Source of the DNA: Sulfitobacter sp. HNIBRBA3233
GTDB taxonomy: Bacteria > Pseudomonadota > Alphaproteobacteria > Rhodobacterales > Rhodobacteraceae
Direction: 5' to 3'
Assembly (NCBI RefSeq): GCF_040149665.1
Contig: NZ_JBEFLP010000001.1
Coordinates: 558,001-622,000 of the forward strand
DNA length: 64,000 nucleotides
In this document: positions 25,583 through 34,861 of the stretch, one piece after another
Layout: every line of letters begins with the position of its first letter
Numbering within the stretch: the first letter of the stretch is position 1
The notes under the pieces: model-generated
The model's input: only the letters and a program-made list of their open reading frames with translations
Database searches by the model: none
Told to the model about the DNA's origin: nothing
Made by a program: the position numbers and the translations under genes

Positions 25583-26488
25583 ATGATCCCTTCGATCGAC
25601 CTTGAGGCGCTGAGCGCGCAGGACAAGACCGCGCTCGACGCGATGGCCGAGGCCGCGACCGGGATCGGCTTTGCGACCGTGCACAATACCGCGCTGGAGG
25701 CGGCGGAGGTGCGCGCGGTGATCGAGACCTACAGGGAGTTCTTTCGCCTGCCGGAGCGGGACAAGGCGGGCATAGACATGGCCCGCACGGGTGCGAACCG
25801 GGGCTGGGGCGCTTCGGGATCCGAACAGGTCGATCCCGACGCCAACCCCGACTACAAACAGTTCTTCGACAGCGGCGTCACCCTGCCGGAAACCGATCCG
25901 CGCCGCGAGATGCCGGTATACGCGCCCAACATCTGGCCCGCAGAGCCGGTGGCCTTCGCAAAGACCATCTCGGGCTACTACACGCAGGCCTGCGGGGTTG
26001 CGATGGAGGTGCTGCGCGGGCTGGCGCAGGCGATCAGCGCGCCGCGCGATGCCTTTGATGCCGCGTTCGATCCACCGATGGCGCTGCTGCGCGGCAATTA
26101 CTATCCCGCCCGGCCCGACTGGGCGGGGGCCAAGGATTTCGGCATCGCGACCCATACCGACTACGGCTGCCTGACGCTTCTGGCCACCGACGGCTCGCCG
26201 GGGCTGGAGGTGCGCAAGCGCGGCGGCGGCTGGATCCCGGTGGCGGCAGCACCCGGCACTTTCGTCATCAACTTCGGTGAAATGATGGAGTTCTGGACCG
26301 AGGGGCGCGTGCGCGCCACGCCGCACCGTGTCGTGGGCGGCACGAACGAACGGATCTCGGTGCCTCTGTTCTTCAATCCGTCGCACGACACCAATGTCGC
26401 CCCGCCGGGCGCGCAGGGCGTGATCCGCGCGGGCGATCATCTGGCCCGCCGGTTCAAGGAAACCTACCTGCACCTCAAGAAAAGCTAG
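25583..26488 (+). CDS. 2-oxoglutarate/Fe(II) oxygenase, isopenicillin N synthase family
   Basis: This 301-residue protein fits the isopenicillin N synthase-like oxygenases. The iron ligands are H191 and D193 (THTDYG) and H248 (ATPHRV). The 2-oxoglutarate contact R257-x-S259 follows in ERISVPLFF. The N-terminal domain (FATVHNTAL, FFRLPERDK) is typical. It stands between tpiA and the TfoX-like gene without a pathway context. The substrate is unknown. Confidence 0.87.
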   Translation: MIPSIDLEALSAQDKTALDAMAEAATGIGFATVHNTALEAAEVRAVIETYREFFRLPERDKAGIDMARTGANRGWGASGSEQVDPDANPDYKQFFDSGVTLPETDPRREMPVYAPNIWPAEPVAFAKTISGYYTQACGVAMEVLRGLAQAISAPRDAFDAAFDPPMALLRGNYYPARPDWAGAKDFGIATHTDYGCLTLLATDGSPGLEVRKRGGGWIPVAAAPGTFVINFGEMMEFWTEGRVRATPHRVVGGTNERISVPLFFNPSHDTNVAPPGAQGVIRAGDHLARRFKETYLHLKKS

Positions 26489-26820
26489 GGGTCGCGCAGA
26501 TGCGCGATGGCCTCGCGGGCAAGGGCGGCAAGCGCCTGCGGATCGTCGAGGCACTCGTCCGGCACGGTCCAGTAGGGCATGACGCTTTGCGCGCCGGTCT
26601 TGCGGGTGTAGGTCCAGGGCTGCCCGCCGAGAGCGGCCATGCGCTCCGCAAAGGGGCCTTCGGGGGCTTTCAGCATCAGCCGCCCGTCCGACAGCGCCAA
26701 GGCAAAGATCGTCCCGCCACAATAGAGGCCAAGGCCGCCGAACATGCGGCGGGTGGTCAGATCGGGGATTTCGCTGAACAGATCGGTGACATGGGCAATG
26801 TCACCGGCCGACAGGCTCAC
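26485..26820 (-). CDS. TfoX/Sxy N-terminal-domain protein
   Basis: This 111-residue protein contains only the TfoX N-terminal domain, with RRMFGGLGLYCGGTIFALALSDGRLMLK. It starts with GTG that overlaps the stop of the A-type carrier gene (GTGA), so it is coupled to it. Full-length Sxy/TfoX proteins control competence in gammaproteobacteria, but single-domain alphaproteobacterial ones have no known role. It ends a few bases into the 3' end of the convergent oxygenase gene. Confidence 0.8.
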   Translation of the reverse strand: MSLSAGDIAHVTDLFSEIPDLTTRRMFGGLGLYCGGTIFALALSDGRLMLKAPEGPFAERMAALGGQPWTYTRKTGAQSVMPYWTVPDECLDDPQALAALAREAIAHLRDP

Positions 26821-27179
26821 TTGGCGAAAAGCGCGTCGTCGAACTTGATGGATTCGCCGCATCCGCAGGCTTCGGAGACGTTCGGGTTATTGAACTTGAA
26901 CCCCGATTCCAGCAGCGTCGTCTCATAGTCGATCTCGGTGCCGAAAAGGAACATCTGCGCCATCGGCGCGATCATCACCCGCGCACCGTCCTGTTCGACG
27001 ACTTCGTCGTTGGGATCGGCGTCATCCACATATTCCATGGTGTATTCCATGCCCGCGCAGCCGCCCTTCTTGACGCCGATCCGCAGGCCCGCGTGGCCCT
27101 TGGACTGCATCAGCTTGACGATCTGGGTGGTCGCTTTCGGGGTCATGGTGACCGCCTGCTTGCCTGGAATGCCGAACAT
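26817..27179 (-). CDS. A-type iron-sulfur carrier (IscA/SufA/ErpA family)
   Basis: This 120-residue protein carries the three cluster-binding cysteines of the family: C41 (GGCAGMEY) and C105/C107 (EACGCGES). It accepts Fe-S clusters from the assembly scaffold and passes them to apo-enzymes. The ATG at 27179 has a GGAGA site. Which paralogue it is (IscA, SufA or ErpA) cannot be told from sequence alone. The downstream TfoX-like gene overlaps it. Confidence 0.92.
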   Translation of the reverse strand: MFGIPGKQAVTMTPKATTQIVKLMQSKGHAGLRIGVKKGGCAGMEYTMEYVDDADPNDEVVEQDGARVMIAPMAQMFLFGTEIDYETTLLESGFKFNNPNVSEACGCGESIKFDDALFAK

Positions 27180-27260
27180 GTGGTTCTCCTTTGACCACAA
27201 GGTAAGGGGACGGCGGAGCAATCTCAAGCCCCGCCGCCCCTCGTTTCGTCGCAGATATGG

Positions 27261-28472
27261 TCAGAGACCCATGCAGTTGGCGTAATAGGTCACGGTCGCG
27301 GGCCAGTCGGAGAAGACACCGGCCACGCGGGCCTCCTGTGCCAGCACATCGAGCGCCACCAGATAGTCGCTGTCGTTGTCAATGATGTCGTTCACCGACT
27401 GGAAATACCAGCCACCGCCAGAGGCCAGCGGCCCCGACCGCTCGAGCGTCCAGGCGATCAGCGTGATGCCTGCCGCATTGGCCGCATCCGCATAGGCCGA
27501 TGCCGCCAGCGTGCCGTCCTTGTTGGTCAGCAGCATGTTCAGCGAGGCACCGATATAGTTGACGCCCTCGGCCTTGAGCGCCGCGAAATCCTGCGTCCAT
27601 GTGTCGGGGTTCTGTTCGTCAAAGCCGTCGGACCATTCCACCAGATAGACCGCCTGTTGACCGAATTCGGGTTCGTTCGCGATCCAGTAGCGCACGTCTT
27701 CGAGGTTGAAGGACTGCGCCCAGACATCTGAGGCGGGGATGCCTGCGGCCTTGTACTCGTCGATCATTTTCTGGGCATAGTCGGCCTGCGAGAACCCGTC
27801 GTGCGGCATCTCGACCGACGGTGATTTCAGCTCGGGCGTGAATTTGGCACCCAGCGCGGCGAAAAGCTCGATCGATTCCGCGTGGGTCATCGTGCGGGCG
27901 CCGTCGGTGTAGAGGTTGGTGCGCCAATCCGCGATGCCACCCTGATAGGCGTCGGCGGTGGTCGCGGTCTTGTCCGCGCTGTCCATCTTGGGTTTCAGCG
28001 TATCGAATTCTGCCAGCGTCAGGTCGGATGTGCGGCATTCGGCGCTGGCGGGGGTGTCGCCTGCGGCCGGGGTGAAGCCGGCCGTGCATTTCTCCGCCAG
28101 ATCGGTCGTCAGGATGTTTGTGGTGGTGTGCAGGTCGTTCTGCGCGTGGCGGCAGACCAGTTCGTGATCCTTGGTAAAAGTCACATCGCATTCAAGGATA
28201 CCGGCACCCATGCGCGCCGCCGCGATATTGGATTCGACCGTGTGTTCGGGAAACATCATCGGTGCGCCGCGGTGCCCGATGGAAAACGCGGTGCGGGCGG
28301 GCGTCTGCCCGAGGCAGGAAGCCAGCTTGTCCTTGAGCGCGCCATCGTCGAGCTTGGCGACCAGATAGGCCGGACGCGGGCCATAGTCGATGACCGCGGG
28401 GTTGGCGTGGCCCTCGGCATGTGCCGCCAGCGGCACCAGCGAGAGGACAAAGAGAGAAGCGGTGAGACGCAT
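27261..28472 (-). CDS. secreted glycerophosphodiester phosphodiesterase
   Basis: This 403-residue protein has a signal peptide ending at AAHAEGHA (about residue 19). The GDPD barrel shows [18 protein letters not shown] and [19 protein letters not shown], which hold the catalytic histidines and metal-binding Glu and Asp. It should release glycerol 3-phosphate from deacylated phospholipids in the periplasm, giving carbon and phosphate. It looks like a GlpQ-type enzyme of the longer sort. It is monocistronic, with no clear Pho box in the 115 bases upstream. Confidence 0.88.
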   Translation of the reverse strand: MRLTASLFVLSLVPLAAHAEGHANPAVIDYGPRPAYLVAKLDDGALKDKLASCLGQTPARTAFSIGHRGAPMMFPEHTVESNIAAARMGAGILECDVTFTKDHELVCRHAQNDLHTTTNILTTDLAEKCTAGFTPAAGDTPASAECRTSDLTLAEFDTLKPKMDSADKTATTADAYQGGIADWRTNLYTDGARTMTHAESIELFAALGAKFTPELKSPSVEMPHDGFSQADYAQKMIDEYKAAGIPASDVWAQSFNLEDVRYWIANEPEFGQQAVYLVEWSDGFDEQNPDTWTQDFAALKAEGVNYIGASLNMLLTNKDGTLAASAYADAANAAGITLIAWTLERSGPLASGGGWYFQSVNDIIDNDSDYLVALDVLAQEARVAGVFSDWPATVTYYANCMGL

Positions 28473-28587
28473 GTATTATGCTCCGTTATGAATGTTCACG
28501 GGGCAGGTCATGCACGGGGGGCATTGCGGTTTTGCGACCGCTTCATGAGGGTTGCGTAACGGTTCCGTTTCGGTTTCGTGACAATCG

Positions 28588-29310
28588 CTAGTATCCCAAG
28601 GCCGCCATGGTCGCGAGAGTGGCAAAGCTGACCGCCAGCGCCCAGCCGAAAGAGGCAAGCGTGCCGATGATGACGTATTCGCTCATCCTTTGGTCGCGCG
28701 ACACGGTGTCGAAGCGCAGGATCGATTTGGCCGCGATCAGGAAGCCGATCGCACTCGGCTCTCCGATCATCACCAGCAGGAAAATCAGCGCCCGCTCCAT
28801 CACCCCGATGATGCGGCCCGCGTATTCCAGCCCGTCGGGCTGCGCATCGGCCTTGTAGCGCACCATCAGATGGCCGACGGCAGGACCGCCCGCGAGGCTG
28901 GCAAGGATCATGCCGCTGACCACCAGCGCGATCTGGATCAGATCCGCCGACAGGGGCGGCCAGAGCGGGTGCCAGACCGCTGTGGGCACGAAAAGCGCCG
29001 CGCCGAGCAGCACGCAGAAATGTGTCGCCTGATCGCCCAGATAGGTGCGCAGCGTGTCGCGCAGCAGGTGGACCTTTACCGCGTCGATGAGCGTATGGCT
29101 GGCCGCGATGGCCAGCGCCGACACCATCGCGCCGCCCGTCAGAAGCGCCGTCAGCGCAAAGACATGCAGGCCGTGCATGATCAGGATATGGGGGCGATGC
29201 TTGTTCAGCACCATATGCGTGGTCTGGAAGACGAAATCGGCCAGAAGATGCGCGGTGACCAGCGCAATCAGCAGTTCGATCGTAGAAAGAGAGATCGGCG
29301 GCAGGGTCAT
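28588..29310 (-). CDS. DUF3307 integral membrane protein
   Basis: This 240-residue protein has about six membrane helices. Two family motifs stand out: AHLLADFVFQTTHMVLNK near the start and ASHTLIDAVKVHLL about 50 residues later; their paired His and Asp look like metal or catalytic residues. No function is known for DUF3307. It is the second gene after a SatD-like regulator, and this pairing recurs in distant bacteria. The 97-base gap holds a perfect palindrome and an extra half-site, so it likely has its own regulated promoter. Confidence 0.82.
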   Translation of the reverse strand: MTLPPISLSTIELLIALVTAHLLADFVFQTTHMVLNKHRPHILIMHGLHVFALTALLTGGAMVSALAIAASHTLIDAVKVHLLRDTLRTYLGDQATHFCVLLGAALFVPTAVWHPLWPPLSADLIQIALVVSGMILASLAGGPAVGHLMVRYKADAQPDGLEYAGRIIGVMERALIFLLVMIGEPSAIGFLIAAKSILRFDTVSRDQRMSEYVIIGTLASFGWALAVSFATLATMAALGY

Positions 29311-29350
29311 GGTCCGGCGATCCTTACCCGTCGCGCGGGTGCGGCCGTGC

Positions 29351-29397
29351 GCAACCAAATTTGGTTGCTATCGTGATTTGCTACCTTTTTTGGTTGC
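29351..29397 (-). promoter_or_regulatory. perfect palindrome plus half-site before the DUF3307 gene
   Basis: GCAACCAAATTTGGTTGC at 29351-29368 is an 18-base perfect palindrome. Its half TTTGGTTGC is repeated at 29389-29397, with 29 bases from copy to copy. It sits 41 bases upstream of the DUF3307 start and just after the SatD-like gene. The HTH of the SatD-like protein is the obvious candidate to bind it. Confidence 0.7.
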
Positions 29398-29407
29398 ATC
29401 TGACCGC

Positions 29408-30004
29408 TCATGCCGTGCTTTCGAAAGCGATGCAGGCCGCGATCAGCGCGTCCACCCCCGCCGCATCGGCCTGTTTCTGGATCATCTGGCGGCTGCGTCC
29501 CAGCGTGCGGCCGACCTCGGCGTGGGTCTGTGGCGCGGTGTCCAGCAGCAGGGCGACCGTTTCGGCCTGTTTGGCCGTCCAGCCCTGCGCGATGCGGTCC
29601 GCGAGCGGCAGCGCGATGGACAGCGCGCCATCCGGCGCGGCCATCAGCAGCGGGCGGGCAAGCGCATCGAGGCTGTGGCCCGAGGCAACGAAGGCGGGCC
29701 CTTCGCCCGCTGCAAGCTCGTCGCCTGTCAGCCGGGCGCCGCCGATCCCGATCCCGATCCGTGTCTGCGCTCCGAGGGCACGCACACGGGCCTGTAGCAC
29801 CAGCGCGGCCCGCAGGGCGCGGGCAGGGGGCAGCGCCATCTGCCATCCATCGCCGCGAAACCGCGCGAAAGCCACGTCCGATCCGTCCCACGCGGAAATC
29901 TGGCGCGCGCCTGCGCGCAGGGCATCGATCACCGCGTCGAGCGCTGCGGCGTCAAGACTGCCGGATTTCACGATATCGCCGGTAAAGACCGCCAGTTGCC
30001 CCAT
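29408..30004 (-). CDS. SatD-like protein: cyclase-like fold fused to HTH
   Basis: This 198-residue protein belongs to the poorly known SatD family. The N-terminal about 130 residues show a pattern like class III nucleotide cyclases: FTGDIVKSG (first acidic metal site), FRGDGWQ (second) and a RIGIGIGGARL stretch followed by GPAFVASGHSLD. The C-terminal 60 residues contain a helix-turn-helix (THAEVGRTLGRSRQMIQKQADAAG). The ATG at 30004 begins MGQLAVFTGD. It is followed on the same strand by the DUF3307 gene. Whether it makes or binds a nucleotide is unknown; the cyclase likeness is my own motif reading. Confidence 0.72.
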   Translation of the reverse strand: MGQLAVFTGDIVKSGSLDAAALDAVIDALRAGARQISAWDGSDVAFARFRGDGWQMALPPARALRAALVLQARVRALGAQTRIGIGIGGARLTGDELAAGEGPAFVASGHSLDALARPLLMAAPDGALSIALPLADRIAQGWTAKQAETVALLLDTAPQTHAEVGRTLGRSRQMIQKQADAAGVDALIAACIAFESTA

Positions 30005-30061
30005 GCCCACCTCTCTTTTCGGCAGTGTGGCACCGTGCCGGAGCAGTGGCAAGAACGCGAA

Positions 30062-30088
30062 ACGGGCCGCCCTGTCAGGACGGCCCGT
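30062..30088 (-). terminator. probable terminator after sufT
   Basis: ACGGGCCG and CGGCCCGT pair around an inner CCT-AGG stem. On the minus strand a TTTCG stretch follows, 25 bases beyond the sufT stop. Confidence 0.65.
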
Positions 30089-30113
30089 GTGATCCTAGCG
30101 CGCGGGGGCGGGT

Positions 30114-30476
30114 TTACATGAACCCCAGCTCCAGCCGCGCCTCGTCGGACATCATGTCCATGCCCCATGGCGGTTCCCAGACCAGTGCGACATCCACCTG
30201 TTTGACGCCCGCGATGGGTTCGACCGCATCGGCGACCCAGCCGGGCATCTCGCCCGCGACGGGACAGCCGGGCGCTGTCAGCGACATCTTGATGTCGACT
30301 TCGTTGGCGTCGTTGATCGCGATGGTGTAAATCAGGCCGAGCTCGTAGATATTCACCGGAATTTCCGGGTCATAGACAGTGCGGCAGGCTTCGACGACCT
30401 GCTCGTACAGCGGGTGGTCCGTGCTCGATGGCTCGATCAGCGGTGTGCCTTCAAGGGGCGGCGTGTTCTCGGTCAT
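30114..30476 (-). CDS. sufT: SufT-type MIP18/DUF59 Fe-S assembly protein
   Basis: This 120-residue protein has the MIP18 fold: TVYDPEIPVNIYELGLIY, a LTAPGCPVAGEMP loop with the conserved cysteine, and a C-terminal WEPPWGMDMMSDEARLELGF. Such proteins help mature Fe-S enzymes. The last pattern matches the SUF-associated class, though the suf operon is not in the window. PaaD in this same window is a distant relative. A good minus-strand promoter lies upstream. Confidence 0.85.
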   Translation of the reverse strand: MTENTPPLEGTPLIEPSSTDHPLYEQVVEACRTVYDPEIPVNIYELGLIYTIAINDANEVDIKMSLTAPGCPVAGEMPGWVADAVEPIAGVKQVDVALVWEPPWGMDMMSDEARLELGFM

Positions 30477-30507
30477 CTGTGCCTCGTTTGACGTGTTTCC
30501 GACTTTT

Positions 30508-30536
30508 TATATAGGGATTGCGGAACAGGGCGTAAA
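30508..30536 (-). promoter_or_regulatory. sigma70-type promoter of sufT
   Basis: On the minus strand TTTACG and TATATA are separated by 17 bases, ending about 30 bases before the sufT ATG. Confidence 0.55.
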
Positions 30537-30603
30537 GGGAGGCTGCGTTGCAACGCCCGCGACGAAACTGTAGGACCGCAAAAATCACAAGCGAGGACGC
30601 GGA

Positions 30604-31731
30604 ATGGCGGGATTCTCTTATCGGACAGAGGCGCGGGACGGGCGGGCGCGCACCGGCGCGATCACCACGCCGCGCGGCGAAATCAGAACCCCTGCGTTCA
30701 TGCCCGTGGGCACGGCGGCCACCGTGAAGGCGATGCTGCCGGGCAGCGTGCGCGAGACCGGCGCCGATATCCTGCTGGGCAATACCTATCATTTGATGCT
30801 GCGCCCGACGGCGGAGCGGATTGCGGCTCTGGGCGGGCTGCACAGGTTCATGAACTGGGACCGGCCGATCCTGACGGATTCGGGCGGCTTTCAGGTGATG
30901 AGCCTTGCGTCGCTGCGCAAGCTGACCGAGCGCGGCGTGACCTTCAAAAGCCATATCGACGGGTCGAAACACGAGATCACGCCGGAACGGTCGATGGAGA
31001 TACAGGCGCTGCTGGGATCGGACATCGTGATGTGTTTCGACGAATGTCCCGCATTGCCCGCCGACCGCAGCCGCATCGCCGAAAGCATGGAGCTGTCGAT
31101 GCGGTGGGCCAGACGCTCGAAGGAGGCATTCGGCGACCGGCCCGGCCACGCGCTCTTTGGCATCCAGCAAGGCGGGCTGGAGCAGGATCTGCGCCAGCAA
31201 AGTGCGCAGGCGCTGCGCGAGATCGGGTTCGACGGCTACGCCGTGGGCGGGCTGGCCGTGGGCGAGGGGCAGGAGGCGATGTTCGACTGCCTGGACTACG
31301 CGCCCGAGCAGCTGCCCGAAGACAAGCCGCGCTACCTGATGGGCGTGGGCAAGCCCGACGACATCGTCGGCGCCGTGGCGCGCGGCATCGACATGATGGA
31401 CTGCGTGCTGCCGTCGCGCTCCGGACGTACGGGGCAGGCATTTACCCGCCACGGCGTGGTCAATATCCGCAACGCCCGCCATCAGGACGATCCGCGTCCG
31501 CTGGACGAGGCTTGCGGCTGTCCGGCCTGCCGGAATTATTCGCGGGCCTATCTGCACCATGTCACCCGCTCGAAAGAGATCATCGGATCGATGCTGATGA
31601 CGTGGCACAACCTGCGCTACTATCAGGATCTGATGGCGGAAATGCGCGCGGCGATCGCGGCGGGCACGTTCCGGAGCTGGCAGAACGACTTTCACGCGGG
31701 ACGGGCGCAGGGCGATATAGACCCTTTGTGA
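30604..31731 (+). CDS. tgt: tRNA-guanine transglycosylase
   Basis: This 375-residue enzyme exchanges guanine 34 for preQ1 in GUN-anticodon tRNAs on the way to queuosine. The active-site region [13 protein letters not shown] holds one catalytic Asp, and the second lies further on near [12 protein letters not shown]. Zinc ligands occur in CGCPACRN with a later His in YLHH. The length is usual. One of its substrates, tRNA-Asp, is encoded twice in this window. Confidence 0.96.
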   Translation: MAGFSYRTEARDGRARTGAITTPRGEIRTPAFMPVGTAATVKAMLPGSVRETGADILLGNTYHLMLRPTAERIAALGGLHRFMNWDRPILTDSGGFQVMSLASLRKLTERGVTFKSHIDGSKHEITPERSMEIQALLGSDIVMCFDECPALPADRSRIAESMELSMRWARRSKEAFGDRPGHALFGIQQGGLEQDLRQQSAQALREIGFDGYAVGGLAVGEGQEAMFDCLDYAPEQLPEDKPRYLMGVGKPDDIVGAVARGIDMMDCVLPSRSGRTGQAFTRHGVVNIRNARHQDDPRPLDEACGCPACRNYSRAYLHHVTRSKEIIGSMLMTWHNLRYYQDLMAEMRAAIAAGTFRSWQNDFHAGRAQGDIDPL

Positions 31732-31735
31732 TCTT

Positions 31736-31796
31736 TGCGGGATGACAGCGCCGCGCGTGGCCTTGCCACGACGCCCCGCCCGCCATCCCGCAGAGG
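31736..31796. terminator. nested hairpins between convergent tgt and the SRPBCC gene
   Basis: An outer inverted repeat (TGCGGGATG with CATCCCGCA) encloses an inner hairpin (CGTGGC-CTT-GCCACG, 31756-31770). It lies between two convergent genes and may stop both. Confidence 0.5.
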
Positions 31797-31801
31797 CCAT
31801 G

Positions 31802-32692
31802 TCAGGCGAACTGCGCGACCTTGCACCGGTAGAGCCCCGCCATGGACCAGTCGCGTTTGCCACGCTGGCGCGCCCGCAGGTAATCCGCACGGTCGCCCAG
31901 TTCGTCGTCGAACCAGCGCGCGATCGCGACCCGCGGCAGCGCCTCGGTCATCCGCGCGCACAGGGTCACGCGGCAACCGGGGCGGTCGCCCAGCGGTGTG
32001 ATCGTGATCTCGTAGGTGCCTTCGACGAGGCTGCGGCTTTTGGGGTTCACCCGACCCACGTGATCGTATTTCGCGTGAAAGGGTGCATTGCGGTCCAGAA
32101 ACGTGATCGTGCGGTGTTCATAGAGCGATCCGCCGTGGGTATAGGTCGCCTCGAACCTGTCGGGATCCCCGTCGATCGGGGTGATGTCGTGCAACAGCGG
32201 ATCCCAATGCGCGCTGACGGGGGCCGCGCCTGGCACCAGCGTCTCCCACAGGGACTGCGGATCAAGCGGGCTGACGATGCTGCGGCACGAGCGGTTGTCG
32301 AGCGGCAGGCGAAACCGGTCGAGCGCTTCACCGTAGATCAGCGCGACGAGCACCAGCGTCAGGATAAACGGAACGAAGCCGCCGATATAGGGGATCTCGT
32401 AAAGCGCGGGCACCAGAACCTGCAGGGCGGCGGTGACGAAAAATGCAAGCGCCCCGAGCTCCAGCAGGCTGCGCCAGCGCGGCAGTACAATCACCACGAC
32501 CGCGCCCAGCGCCATGACACCCGCCGCGACGATCAGGGTCGTCAGCAGCAGCGACAACGACAAGATGACAGGCGGGAGCGGCCCCAGCGCCGCGATCCCG
32601 AAGCGGTCGAGGACCATCATCATCAGCGCCAGACTGGCGAAAAACCCGCCAAAGAGCAGGCACCGCCGCTGGCGCCACAGCAGTCGAAACAT
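31802..32692 (-). CDS. membrane protein with C-terminal SRPBCC-like domain
   Basis: This 296-residue protein has four hydrophobic helices in its first 130 residues, then a soluble domain of about 160 residues. That domain resembles the SRPBCC (START-like) fold, with SPLDPQSLWETLVPG, EATYTHGGSLYEHRTITFLDR and EGTYEITITPLGDRPGCRV. The fold binds hydrophobic ligands. I recognise no specific function. It lies downstream of paaZ's operon end only in position; the 108-base gap and the lack of pathway link suggest independent expression. Confidence 0.7.
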   Translation of the reverse strand: MFRLLWRQRRCLLFGGFFASLALMMMVLDRFGIAALGPLPPVILSLSLLLTTLIVAAGVMALGAVVVIVLPRWRSLLELGALAFFVTAALQVLVPALYEIPYIGGFVPFILTLVLVALIYGEALDRFRLPLDNRSCRSIVSPLDPQSLWETLVPGAAPVSAHWDPLLHDITPIDGDPDRFEATYTHGGSLYEHRTITFLDRNAPFHAKYDHVGRVNPKSRSLVEGTYEITITPLGDRPGCRVTLCARMTEALPRVAIARWFDDELGDRADYLRARQRGKRDWSMAGLYRCKVAQFA

Positions 32693-32800
32693 GATCCGGT
32701 ATCCGTGTTAGGCGGCGCCTGAATATCCGCGCGGCGCGGCGAAAATAGGGCGATTTGGCGGAAGGTCCGCCATCACGGACATGGGCGCTGCGCCGCGGGC

Positions 32801-34834
32801 CTAGCTATAGGCGTTCATCGTCAGGAGTTCGTATTCGGCCACCGGCTCCGCATCCTGGTTCGTCACGCGGACATGCCAGCGCACCTGACCGTAGGTATCC
32901 GTGCGCGGTGTCTTTTTCTTCACCGTCAGCTGAACGGAGATCCGGTCGCCCGGAGAGACAGGTTTCATGAAGTTCAGATCGCCCAGACCGGTGTTGGCCA
33001 GCACGGGGCCGGGATCGGCCTGAACGAAGAGGCCGGCGGCAAAGCTCAGCAGCAGGTAGCCGTGCGCGACGCGACCGGGGAAGAAGGGGTTCGCCTTCGC
33101 CGCCTCCTCGTCCATATGGGCGTAGAAGGTGTCGCCGGTGAAATGGGCAAAGGTCTCGATATCGTCGAGCGTGACATCGCGCGCGTCGGTATGCAGGGTC
33201 TCGCCGATCTGCAACTGGGTGAATGTGCGCGTGAAAGGATGCGCGCCGCCGGTGATCTGCGCCGCACCGGGGACCCATTCCTCGCCAACGGCGGTCAGAA
33301 TATCGGGGCTGCCCTGTACGGCTGTGCGCTGCATGTAGTGCATCACGCCGCGTATCCCGCCCAATTCCTCGCCGCCGCCGGCGCGGCCCGGGCCGCCGTG
33401 GACCATATGCGGCATCGGCGCGCCATGGCCGGTGCTTTCGGCCATGCTGTCGGCGTTGTTGAAATAAAGACGCCCGTGCCACGCAGCGGCCCCCAGAACC
33501 ATCTCGCGCGCCAATGCGCCGTCGCGGGTGATGACCGACGCTACAAGCGAGCCTTGGCCCCGGTTGAGCAAGGCGATGGCATGGTCGGTATCGCGGTAGG
33601 GCATCACGGTGGATACGGGGCCGAAGGCTTCGGTATCGTGCAGCCGCTCCGCCGCGTCGGGGTCTTCGCAGTGAAACAGCATCGGCGGGACAAAGGCGCC
33701 CTTGTCGCGGTCCGCCCCCGCGACGGTAAAGCTGTCGGGATCGCCGTAGACGCGCCGCGCCTCGGTGCCGATGATCGCGGCCTTGGCCAGCACGTCCTCG
33801 CGCTGCGCGCGCGAGACCAGCGCGCCCATGCGCGTCGCCTTGTCACGCGGATCGCCGATCACGGTTTTCGCCAGCCGGTCCGACAGTGCGTCGATCACCG
33901 CCTGCACATGGGCGGCGGGGGCCATGATGCGCCGGATCGCCGTGCATTTCTGACCCGCCTTGGTGGTCATCTCGCGGTGCGCTTCGTTGATGAAGAGATC
34001 GAATTCGGCGGTGCCGGGTGTGGCGTCGGGGCCGAGGACCGAGGCGTTCAGACTGTCCTGTTCAGCCACGAACCGCACCGAGTTGCGCAAAAGATGCGGC
34101 TCAGAGCGCAGTTTCAGCGCGGTATCTGCCGAGCCGGTGAAGCTTACCACGTCCTGCGCATCGAGCTGGCGCAGCAGATCGCCGGTGCCACCCGCGATCA
34201 TCTGCAGCGCACCGTCGGGCAGAATGCCGCTCTCCAGCATCAGGCGGACGCAGGCGTGGGTGACATAGCTGGTCGCAGTGGCGGGTTTGACAATGGACGG
34301 AACCCCGGCGAGGAAGGTCGGCGCGAATTTTTCGAGCATGCCCCAGACCGGAAAGTTGAAGGCATTGATATGCACGCCGACCCCTTGCAGGGGCACGGCC
34401 ACATGGCGGCCCAGAAAGCTGCCGGTGCGGCCCAGCTGTTCCACATCGCCGTCCAGAAAGATGCGCGCGTCCGGCATCTCGCGCCGGCCTTTCGAGGCAT
34501 AGACGAAGACCGTCCCGATCCCGCCGTCGATGTCGAATGCGTGGTCGGCCTGTGTCGCACCTGTCTCGAACGACAGATCGTAAAGCACCTGCTTGTGTTC
34601 GTTGAGGTAGATCGCCAGCGCCTTGAGCATGCGCGCGCGGTCGTGGAACGTGAGCTTGCGCAGGGCAGGGCCGCCGACCTCGCGGGCATAGGCGCGCATC
34701 GCACCGGTGTCCAGCGTGTCATTACCCGCGCGGGCGATCGTATCGCCGGTAATGGCCGAAGCGATGCTGCGCGCGGCACTGTCAGGCGCGATCCACTGTC
34801 CGGCAGCAAAAGAGGGGATGTCTTGGACGGTCAT
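32801..34834 (-). CDS. paaZ: PaaZ: oxepin-CoA hydrolase / semialdehyde dehydrogenase
   Basis: This 677-residue fusion opens the oxepin-CoA ring and oxidises the aldehyde formed in phenylacetate breakdown. The N-terminal aldehyde dehydrogenase (about 1-510) has the general-base Glu in VAEQDSLN and the nucleophile in GQKCTAIRR. The C-terminal MaoC-like hydratase (about 530-677) has the [10 protein letters not shown] and [13 protein letters not shown] motifs. Both active sites look intact. This matters because some roseobacters carry a second PaaZ with a dead dehydrogenase that feeds tropodithietic acid synthesis. It is the last gene of the operon. Confidence 0.94.
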   Translation of the reverse strand: MTVQDIPSFAAGQWIAPDSAARSIASAITGDTIARAGNDTLDTGAMRAYAREVGGPALRKLTFHDRARMLKALAIYLNEHKQVLYDLSFETGATQADHAFDIDGGIGTVFVYASKGRREMPDARIFLDGDVEQLGRTGSFLGRHVAVPLQGVGVHINAFNFPVWGMLEKFAPTFLAGVPSIVKPATATSYVTHACVRLMLESGILPDGALQMIAGGTGDLLRQLDAQDVVSFTGSADTALKLRSEPHLLRNSVRFVAEQDSLNASVLGPDATPGTAEFDLFINEAHREMTTKAGQKCTAIRRIMAPAAHVQAVIDALSDRLAKTVIGDPRDKATRMGALVSRAQREDVLAKAAIIGTEARRVYGDPDSFTVAGADRDKGAFVPPMLFHCEDPDAAERLHDTEAFGPVSTVMPYRDTDHAIALLNRGQGSLVASVITRDGALAREMVLGAAAWHGRLYFNNADSMAESTGHGAPMPHMVHGGPGRAGGGEELGGIRGVMHYMQRTAVQGSPDILTAVGEEWVPGAAQITGGAHPFTRTFTQLQIGETLHTDARDVTLDDIETFAHFTGDTFYAHMDEEAAKANPFFPGRVAHGYLLLSFAAGLFVQADPGPVLANTGLGDLNFMKPVSPGDRISVQLTVKKKTPRTDTYGQVRWHVRVTNQDAEPVAEYELLTMNAYS

Positions 34835-34861
34835 GGCAGGCTCCGGAATGGTTGGGAGGGA

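Noticed and set aside
28473..28587. Pho box upstream of the glycerophosphodiesterase gene
   Set aside because: Single fragments such as GTGACA occur, but no pair of direct repeats with the right spacing.
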